A stretch of DNA of 64,000 nt from Pycnococcus provasolii (taxonomy: Eukaryota; Chlorophyta; Pseudoscourfieldiophyceae; Pseudoscourfieldiales; Pycnococcaceae): contig OW568870.1 of assembly GCA_938743325.2 (NCBI GenBank), forward strand, positions 434,001-498,000, written 5' to 3'. Positions within the stretch are counted from its first letter, which is position 1. Every line of letters begins with the position of its first letter. This document shows, piece after piece, positions 57,554 through 64,000 of the stretch. Both the position numbers and the translations under genes were made by a program. Below the pieces are notes generated by a model. That model was given only the letters and a program-made list of their open reading frames with translations. It ran no database searches and had not been told where the DNA came from.

Positions 57554-59307
57554 AAGGTGGATTGCTTCTGCTGAAATTTAAATACATAAAACAAAAAGTA
57601 AGTTTTCTTTTTTTATCCCGCACAATAGTATTCAAAAACATTTGATAACACATTTGATAAATTTCTTAAATCAACCAACGCTGTCTTGTAACGACGACGC
57701 GCGCTCGCCGTGCACATGCGAAGGTTCGACGAGCGCGAATTCCGTCGACGCGCGCGTGCAGCAGTGGCTCGACGATGCATTTGGCGAGGCACATTAACCG
57801 GATATCGAAGCTCGTGCTCACAGGCGGCCGAATGCACCTTCCATTGGCCATTGCCAAGGCGTCAGCGGCCGTTGACGAGCTGCTTCGTAGTACTTACCTA
57901 TACGCTCCCACCTCTTCGGCGTGACTATGGGTTTATAGGCATCCACGTGTGTTTTGTGAAATCTTGTAAACTTTAATAACAAGTACTGTACAACGGGTAG
58001 GAATAGCCCCCATCACCCTCTTTTTTTTAATCAGGCAGTAAGTCCCATCTTAGAGGTTAGCTAAGAACTATGTTTAGAGGAACAGGCAGGTGGTCACACT
58101 ACTGGCAGACTGGTATGTTCGAGATCATGAGATCATGCACCTGATCAAGATGAGAGAAGTCGTGAAGAGGGGAAAACGACGAGGTAAAGGTATGTCCTAA
58201 TGTCCAACGACCTGGTAACCCAACACGCGCCCACCTAACCTTAGAACAGGGTTACCAACGACGAGGACGATCAGCGACGACGCTCATCAGCGCCGACGAC
58301 GATCAGCGACGACGCTCATCATCGCCATCATTGGGATGGGAATCCGGATGGGAATGAATGGGCACAGCAAAATGCACAAATGCAGATATCATAGCACTAT
58401 AATTGGGCAAGTTTGTTCGCTGAACGCGGCCGCATGAAGTGATTAGTACTATGGTAGTTTATTGAGGAAAGGAACCAACCCGCGTATTGTTTTGTCACTA
58501 CAGTATTGTACTTCTTAGGATGGTACCAGGTGGTGGTGCCCGTCTATTGCGAGATCTGTAGAAACACTAGTTCTTATGAGTAGTCGTCTGATGAAAAGCT
58601 CGACCGACCATCGAAGAAACACTAAAAAAGTTTACTTGGTAGGGTACTTGGTCGGAGTTCTCAGAACCACTCCTAGCTAGGGTAGTGAAGAAGTTGCTCT
58701 ACTGTAAAAAGAAGCGCGACGTCTTAAAGAAAAATTCACAAGAGAGACTCCTCCCAGAGGGACATCAGAGGCCTCTTTCTTGGAAGTCTCCTCCGTTTTC
58801 TTCTCTTCTCGTCGGCGCCTCTCGTCGGCGGGTCCCCCACGGCGCCCACGGCCACGACGGCTTTTCTTCATAGACTATCGGCACCGGCGCATTTTTGCGG
58901 GTCCGGCCCACTTCCCCAATCGTCGCGATCCATCCATCGTCGAATCTTCCCCTACCTTTACGGTAGTTCATTGTGTTTTTTCATTGAGCCGTCGCTCTCA
59001 TAAGTCCGTCGCTCTCGTCCGTCGCTTCTTGCTGTACTCTACAGGTGGTGATCATCGTACCTCATCAGCGATCACCGTCGTCGGGCTCGTTTTCTCGGAT
59101 CGTCTTGCACTGGTGTCTTGTTGGTTACGGTTGGTGTCTTGCACTTTGTTGGTTGACACTTTCTTTGTTTCCCTTTTTTTTAAAAGGGGCAACCATTAGT
59201 TTGTGCTGCCTTTCCTCTCCTTTCATTCAGAGTTCGCAGTTCACAGATCAGAGAATACATTACTTGACTGTCAGCATACTACTGTATTTCAGCTCATACC
59301 GATATAG
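57554..59307. other. 1.75-kb gene-poor region
   Basis: I could not support a gene. At about 58263-58326 a unit of about 32 bases (GACGATCAGCGACGACGCTC and following) occurs twice in tandem. A hydrophobic translated stretch (LVLTGGRMHLPLAIAKASAA) near 57810-57870 stands out but has no clear start, family or splice signals. Several TACAGTA-type words and a half GTTTAC site are present. The right part (about 58900-59300) is pyrimidine-rich and may be the leader of the next gene. Confidence 0.4.
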
Positions 59308-60180
59308 ATGACGAATCGTAATATGGCGCACCTCGCTCGCTTTGGTGCCTTTTGCAAAGCAAGGCGGCGGTGGCAACGTCAAGGTCAAGGTCAAGGTCAA
59401 GGCTGGTTTCTGAGCCTCGTGGCGGTGCTCGCGGTCTGCGCCGTCTGCCACGATGTCACAAGCGCAGAGGCCGCGAAGGAGACGACGGTGTCAGCAGCTG
59501 GGAAGAAGGTGTGCAAGGCACGCATAGCGATCATTGCGGCAACAGGCGACGCGTCGGATAACGGCGTCGCGCCTGCGGATGTCGCCGAGCCATACTACGC
59601 GGTCACCGACCTCGGTGGTGCCGTCGACGTCTTCAGCGTGACGGCGCTTACGGTCGAGCTCGCGCGGGCGGCGACTGGCACAGTGCAAGATCGAGTCGCG
59701 GGCGACGAGACGCTGAAGGCTGCGCTTCACAGCCCGCTGCGCGCGCTCAGCATCGACGGCGTCAACGCCGTTCCAAAATACCAGGCCGTCGTGCTCGCGG
59801 CGAGCGCGTCCGCCGTCGACGCCCTGCGCGCGGAGAGCCACCTCGGCCACGCGCTGACTATGTTTCTGGGTGCCGCGGACCGCACGGTCTTCGCGCTCGG
59901 CAATGGACAGGTGGCTCTCGCGACCGCCACGAAAGGCGACGGCACGCCGTTTGTCGCAGGACGCACGCTGAGCGGTGCGCCTGGAGACAAGAGCTTGGAG
60001 GGAACGACCGCGGCGGTGCTGAGCTCGCTCGGCGCGACGCTGTCAACCACCGCCGTGAGCGTCGACGGTTCGCTCGTGACCGCCGCGGCATGGCAAGACG
60101 ACCTGCGCGAGAAGTTGTTGGACGCCATTGGGTGCAAACAAGAGACCAAGCCGTCATCACCCGTGCACGATGAGCTGTAA
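59308..60180 (+). CDS. secreted DJ-1/PfpI-like protein lacking catalytic Cys
   Basis: The 290-residue protein has a hydrophobic signal or anchor segment at about 31-52 (GWFLSLVAVLAVCAVCHDVT), after a basic leader with a Gln-Gly repeat (RQGQGQGQG). The body follows the DJ-1/PfpI fold: KARIAIIAATGDASDNGVAP, the EPYYAVTDLGGAVDVFSVTA block like the family E-x-x-x-P-Y-x-x-x-x-x-G-x-x-V, YQAVVLAAS at the position of the family Y-D-A-x-x-x-P-G-G, and a late VSVDGSLVTAAAW corresponding to the V-D-G-x-L-x-T strand. The elbow motif with the nucleophilic Cys is replaced by FALGNGQVALATA. It is probably a non-catalytic relative. Assignment to the superfamily is by pattern only. Confidence 0.65.
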   Translation: MTNRNMAHLARFGAFCKARRRWQRQGQGQGQGWFLSLVAVLAVCAVCHDVTSAEAAKETTVSAAGKKVCKARIAIIAATGDASDNGVAPADVAEPYYAVTDLGGAVDVFSVTALTVELARAATGTVQDRVAGDETLKAALHSPLRALSIDGVNAVPKYQAVVLAASASAVDALRAESHLGHALTMFLGAADRTVFALGNGQVALATATKGDGTPFVAGRTLSGAPGDKSLEGTTAAVLSSLGATLSTTAVSVDGSLVTAAAWQDDLREKLLDAIGCKQETKPSSPVHDEL

Positions 60181-60199
60181 TAACCTGGCCTTTAACAAA

Positions 60200-60823
60200 C
60201 TACAATGACAAGCCCTGAGCGAGGCCCTTCTGAATGCTCGCTGCCGAAGCGCTCATCGCCGGCGCTGCCGCTTTCCGCGGCGAACTCGACTTGCCGGTTG
60301 CGGCGATCGCCCTGTTGCTCTTCACGTGCGTTGCCGCGGCCGCGTGAGTTGTGTCATGTTCTGGCATCATAGCTGGGAAGGCGCACTCCGTCTGCTGTTT
60401 GTGCTGCGCCTCCATGGCGCGCCATTTGCCCTGTGTGTAGAAATTTGTGTGTGAAAGAGGGTGGTGCATTCTGCCTGTGAGCTCTGCTTGTTGAACGGCC
60501 GATTCTTGTCATCACTTTCGCTTACGCTTCCTGTGTGAATCGCGTACTGTCCGCAGAGGCTGATCCGTTCCCCTTCACGCAAGCCCTTGATTGCAACCGT
60601 CTTCTTCAGCTGTCCGTCCGCGAGGTCGAGCTGCTTCACAGCGAGCGTGCGTCCCTGAATTGCGTGGGTGTGTTGTGTGTGTGAGCGTACGTCTCAACCA
60701 CCTGCTGCACATGAGAACCTTGTTGACGCGCGCTCACACGTGTGGCGCATAAAAGTGTAAAGAGCGAACACAAGACCGAGCGAGCGAGGCTAACAAGAGC
60801 AAGAGGTCTGCACGTCACGTACC
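60200..60823 (-). CDS. spliced minus-strand gene of unknown function (3' part)
   Basis: Two introns are well supported by GT-AG ends and kept frame: 60431-60525 (GTAAGC...ACACAG) and 60655-60822 (GTACGT...ATTCAG). The readable exons are 60526-60654 and 60200-60430, with a further exon ending at 60823 (...LHAMQ). The joined product reads GRTLAVKQLDLADGQLKKTV, AIKGLREGERISLCGQYAIH, then GKWRAMEAQH and a Ser/Ala-rich tail ending QGLSL before a TAG. I cannot fix the 5' exon or start, which probably lie between 60824 and about 61060. The family is not recognised. Its stop lies only 20 bp from the stop of the convergent DJ-1-like gene. Confidence 0.5.
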
Positions 60824-61117
60824 TGCATGGCGTGCAACGGTATGTACAGTAAGTGTAAGCGCTTCGTGAACTAACTGCGTTGCAACCGGCCGACACAGGA
60901 GCACGAGAGGTTGTGCTTGATGGCAGATTGACCTTGGCGCAGTCGTACAGTGAGTTGCCGCGGGGTTGTGATAAAGTCACAGCACTCACACAGCAGTGAG
61001 TTGAGCTTGACGCGCCCGGCGGGTGGTCAACGCAAACGCATGCATGACCCTCCTCCCGTTGGTATGGTACACTACCGTAAAATTTACATACTGTAAAGTT
61101 CACATCCATCCCAGGTT

Positions 61118-62980
61118 TTACAACCTTGAACCCTTTCCTTGATCCCGCAAGAGAAAGAAGTCTTTCGTGCGTCCGACGGTGTCCAGCAGAAACCAATACC
61201 CGGCCGTCGTCCACAGCCACCGCCTCCGCTCCAGATCAACTGACAGCTCGTCCCACCAACGCCGCAAATTCGACTCCGTCACCTCGGCATAGCTATCCAC
61301 CACCACAATCGGAAAGCCGTACGCCTTAAGATCGCGGTACGCTTGACAGTTGCGCACGATAGGGATCGTCTGCACGAGCAATGCCTCCGTGACCTTCGGT
61401 GTCTGCAGGCCATTTCCGAGGGGAGCGAGCAAGAACTTGTGGCGCTTCAGCTCGTCCCACCACTTCAGATATGGCACGTCACTAAATTCCATGAAGCTCG
61501 ACGCGATCGCAGCCTCCTTGGCATCCTTGCGATCTTGGTGTCTCATCGTCTTTTTCCACACCTTCCCAAATGCTGCAAGAACGAGCTTGTCTTTCTTGTG
61601 AATGCTGCTCGTGCGGATCGCGTCGATCGCACGGGATGGGTCTTTGATCGCAAAGTAAGCCGGAGTTTGCCCAATAGGCACGGCCATGGCGGGATGCAGC
61701 GCCTTGGCAGTCGTCGGCGACGTTTGCACCCATCGCACATCCGGCATTGCCTCGAAGAAGACGCGAGTGAAAAGCCGCACGGGGCAGAATGTGAGAATGT
61801 GATACAGCGCATGTCGCCATAATCTCATAGATCTGTCGCCACCCGTGAGGACGAGCGTACGCTCCGTCGCATTGGAGACGACGCCTTCCCTTACCGCAGT
61901 GCAAAGAGGTTGCAGTATCCCTTTGTATACCTTCGGATCGTGAGTACTTCCACTGACCTGCCACCAAACGTACGACGGATCATTGGTCCGCCCCATATTT
62001 GTGCTCACTGCGTCTTTCCCTTGTGCTGCGATCACCCAGTCGCTCAATTCAACTGCCAAGGCGAACTCGCTGCTTCGACCTCGACCACCATAATGATGAC
62101 TCTGCTTCTTCATCCACGCTCGCATTCGCTGGCGCGCATCAGGCCAACCTCCCCGAACGTGATATATAGTGTGCATAAGATGCCTCGTGCATGCAATGAA
62201 GTCGAGCAGTGCAAACGGATCCTCCTCGACGTATTTGTCCATCGCATGCACGAAGGTGTTCGGTGCCATAAATTGCGTCATATTGAAGTTGGCGTAGTGG
62301 TCGGGATACTTACTGACCACGGCGTTGATTGCAGCAGCGGACGATTCGTGATTGTCAAAATCAAATTCAAATTTGAGATCGTTTGGCGGCACATCTATGA
62401 TGAATGCACTGTTGTTGATGTGCTGCTCCTCGTCGTCCTGAACAACCATCGCGCCGGTGTCATCGCGATCACCCACTAGCCACCACTCCGACCCGATCTT
62501 CTTCTTTGTTGCAAACGACAGGACATTTGCAGACACGGTCGCGACCTGTTGGTTGAGTGGCACAGTAGGATCCGTATCTGTCATTATGTATCTTTCTTCT
62601 ATGTCTATAGGTATCTTTCTTCTATCATTTGTATCTTTCGTATCTGTTTCTGCAGCGCCTTGGCTGTTGAGCTGCAATGAAAGCACACGATCGTCGTTTG
62701 TCGTGAGTCGATGGGTCGTCGCTAATTCGTCGGAGTGGGAGTTGGTGAGCACCGGTGCGTCACGACGATTCGTATGATCCGTCGTCTCCCTTTCCGGGGC
62801 ACTTCTCAGAATCACGCCGACAGTGTTCAGCGCGACGAGCGTGGTGACGACGAGAAGGACCAGACTGATCGACCGTATCGACTGTATCGACTGTATCGAC
62901 GCACACCAGGCTGTCGTACGCGGGCGACCACGACCACCACCACCACCACCGACAGCGCCAGGATTTGCTTTCGGTCGCAT
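61118..62980 (-). CDS. exostosin-like (GT47-type) Golgi membrane protein, copy A
   Basis: The ATG at 62978-62980 gives 620 residues with the topology of a Golgi glycosyltransferase: a short basic N-terminus, a membrane anchor (ISLVLLVVTTLVALNTVGVI), a low-complexity stem and a lumenal domain. The C-terminal part has the exostosin-like end: KFLLAPLGNGLQTPKVTEAL followed by QTIPIVRNCQAYRDLKAYGF and PIVVVDSYAEVTESNLRRWW. This is where GT47 proteins have the nucleotide-sugar-binding acidic/Glu region. Donor and acceptor sugars cannot be read. An earlier ATG (63068-63070) would add 30 residues. A partial inverted paralogue lies head-to-head at 63215, and its start codon aligns with a GTG of this copy. 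Confidence 0.78.
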   Translation of the reverse strand: MRPKANPGAVGGGGGGRGRPRTTAWCASIQSIQSIRSISLVLLVVTTLVALNTVGVILRSAPERETTDHTNRRDAPVLTNSHSDELATTHRLTTNDDRVLSLQLNSQGAAETDTKDTNDRRKIPIDIEERYIMTDTDPTVPLNQQVATVSANVLSFATKKKIGSEWWLVGDRDDTGAMVVQDDEEQHINNSAFIIDVPPNDLKFEFDFDNHESSAAAINAVVSKYPDHYANFNMTQFMAPNTFVHAMDKYVEEDPFALLDFIACTRHLMHTIYHVRGGWPDARQRMRAWMKKQSHHYGGRGRSSEFALAVELSDWVIAAQGKDAVSTNMGRTNDPSYVWWQVSGSTHDPKVYKGILQPLCTAVREGVVSNATERTLVLTGGDRSMRLWRHALYHILTFCPVRLFTRVFFEAMPDVRWVQTSPTTAKALHPAMAVPIGQTPAYFAIKDPSRAIDAIRTSSIHKKDKLVLAAFGKVWKKTMRHQDRKDAKEAAIASSFMEFSDVPYLKWWDELKRHKFLLAPLGNGLQTPKVTEALLVQTIPIVRNCQAYRDLKAYGFPIVVVDSYAEVTESNLRRWWDELSVDLERRRWLWTTAGYWFLLDTVGRTKDFFLLRDQGKGSRL

Positions 62981-63214
62981 GACGTGTTTACGCGTGAAGA
63001 GCACTACGGAATAGCAGCAGTTGAGCGCGCGCGTTTCGTATATTCGTGCGTTATGCGACGATGTCACCATTCGGGTTTTATGTGCAAAAAGTCCAATTTG
63101 ACCCACCCCCCATTCCCGACTAGTTGGTACTTCTGTAACCTTCTTTTCGCGCAGTAATCACGAATACCAAACGCGCGCAAACAACTGCTCACTCCCGTGC
63201 GCGACGTCTAGACG
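62981..63214. promoter_or_regulatory. centre of the inverted gene duplication
   Basis: This gap between the two head-to-head paralogues is itself imperfectly symmetrical. TATTCGTG near 63038 on the left matches CACGAATA near 63157 on the right, and the flanking AACGCGCGC and CAACTGCT words also correspond. The symmetry axis is near 63100, so both promoters may derive from one ancestral sequence. Confidence 0.55.
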
Positions 63215-64000
63215 ATGCTCTTCACGCGTAAACTTGTCGTGCGAACGAAATCGAATCCTGGCGCTGTCGGTGGTGGTGGTCGCCCGCGTAGGAGGACAGT
63301 CTGGTGTGCGTCGATCCTTCTCGTCGTCACCACGCTCGTCGCGCTGAACACTGTCGGCGTGATTCTGAGAAGCGCCCCGGAAAGGGAGACGACCGATCAT
63401 ACGAATCGTCGTGACGCACAGATGCTCACCAACTCCCACTCCGACGAATTTGCGACTACCCATCGACTCACGACAAACGACGATCGTGTGCTTTCATTGC
63501 AGCTCAAAGACCAAGGCAAAGATACGATGCATCACGTAGAAGGAAATGGCGTTACATCACGATCAGATACTCAGAAGCAGGACAAGAAGGAGGAGCACGA
63601 CGATAAGAACGACGAGGACGACGAGGACGACGACGAGGACGAGGACGAGGACAACGACGACGACGACGACGACGACGACGAGGACAAGGAACGTTTACCT
63701 AATTCACCGGCACGCACTCGTCAACGCAAGCCCAGAAAGACGGATCCTACTGTGCCACTCAACCAACAGGACGCGACCGTGTCTGCAAATGTCCTGTCGT
63801 TTGCAACAAAGAAGAAGATCGGGTCGGAGTGGTGGCTGGTGGGTGATCGCGATGACACCGGCGCGATGGTTGTTCAGGACGACGAGCAGCACATCAACAA
63901 CAGTGCATTCATCATAGATGTGCCGCCAAACGATCTCAAATTTGAATTTGATTTTGACAATCACGAATCGTCCGCTGCTGCAATCAACGCCGTGGTCAGT
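63215..64000 (+). CDS. exostosin-like protein, copy B (cut by window end)
   Basis: From the ATG at 63215 an open frame of 262 codons runs without a stop to the window edge. It is clearly a paralogue of the minus-strand gene: LVVTTLVALNTVGVILRSAP, ERETTDHTNRRDA, LSFATKKKIGSEWWLVGDRD and NNSAFIIDVPPNDLKFEFDF are the same or nearly so in both. It differs by a shorter N-terminal Gly run and by a long Asp/Glu-rich insert (about residues 126-158, encoded by a GAC/GAG microsatellite at about 63591-63690) where copy A has a different spacer. The C-terminal catalytic region lies outside the window, so whether the copy is whole cannot be judged. Confidence 0.8.
   Translation, partial: MLFTRKLVVRTKSNPGAVGGGGRPRRRTVWCASILLVVTTLVALNTVGVILRSAPERETTDHTNRRDAQMLTNSHSDEFATTHRLTTNDDRVLSLQLKDQGKDTMHHVEGNGVTSRSDTQKQDKKEEHDDKNDEDDEDDDEDEDEDNDDDDDDDDEDKERLPNSPARTRQRKPRKTDPTVPLNQQDATVSANVLSFATKKKIGSEWWLVGDRDDTGAMVVQDDEQHINNSAFIIDVPPNDLKFEFDFDNHESSAAAINAVVS

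Noticed and set aside
57710-57976. Small coding frames in the 57.6-59.3 kb gap
   Set aside because: Three overlapping frames are equally open, none shows a family motif, and no convincing start or splice signals were found. The stretch LVLTGGRMHLPLAIAKASAA is noted but not called.
62735-63463. Frames opposite the exostosin-like genes
   Set aside because: They are antisense to the two paralogues and look alike only because the genes are duplicated in inverted orientation.

Overview
The window is nuclear DNA from a photosynthetic eukaryote, most likely a unicellular green alga (Chlorophyta). The evidence is a thylakoid TLP18.3-type protein with a bipartite transit region, a serine O-acetyltransferase with an organelle-type leader, a RUNKEL-type kinase, (S)-ureidoglycine aminohydrolase, NF-YC and a pherophorin-like Ser-Pro wall/surface protein. 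Genes are dense, GC-rich, on both strands and mostly intronless; the few introns seen are short (83-302 nt) with GT-AG ends. I cannot fix the genus. A compact prasinophyte-like genome fits, but that is inference. I see no CRISPR array, rRNA, tRNA or intact mobile element.

Layout. 0-8 kb: an MddA-like methyltransferase, a four-exon single-pass membrane protein, a pRiA4b-ORF3/SPRY-like protein, MRT4, and a divergent redox pair (FSP1-like oxidoreductase and DCC-family protein). 8.5-16 kb: a pherophorin-like type I membrane protein and a cyclic-nucleotide-binding protein. 16.6-30 kb: DRC5/TCTE1-like LRR protein, PEX3, an NCKX-type cation exchanger, NF-YC, a Pro-rich unknown and a 1,676-residue RUNKEL/ULK4 kinase. 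30.2-32 kb: an accessory-looking patch in which a DUF1963/YwqG gene is split by a decayed copia-like element and palindromic DNA. 32-48 kb: a housekeeping block (WDR68/LWD, FIST protein, UDP-glucose 4-epimerase, ureidoglycine aminohydrolase, dyskerin, RWD/DUF1115 protein, ORC4, SPT5). 49-57.6 kb: a small CaaX protein, an RCC1-repeat protein, serine O-acetyltransferase, a divergent BUD31, DDRGK1, a membrane orphan and TLP18.3. 57.6-64 kb: a long gene-poor stretch, a secreted DJ-1-like protein, a spliced minus-strand gene, and two exostosin-like genes in a head-to-head inverted duplication, the second cut by the window edge.

The genes do not form one pathway. They cover ribosome biogenesis and RNA modification (MRT4, dyskerin), transcription and splicing (NF-YC, SPT5, BUD31), replication (ORC4), peroxisome biogenesis (PEX3), purine catabolism, sulfur metabolism (serine O-acetyltransferase and possibly MddA), cilium-linked functions (DRC5, ULK4-type kinase) and surface glycobiology (pherophorin-like, exostosin-like, epimerase). 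Gene-free gaps carry a recurring vocabulary: telomere-like CCCTAA tracts, AACCCCGAACT tracts, TACAGTA/TACTGTA words, CTTAAG-rich palindromes and GTAAA-N(1-2)-TTTAC palindromes.
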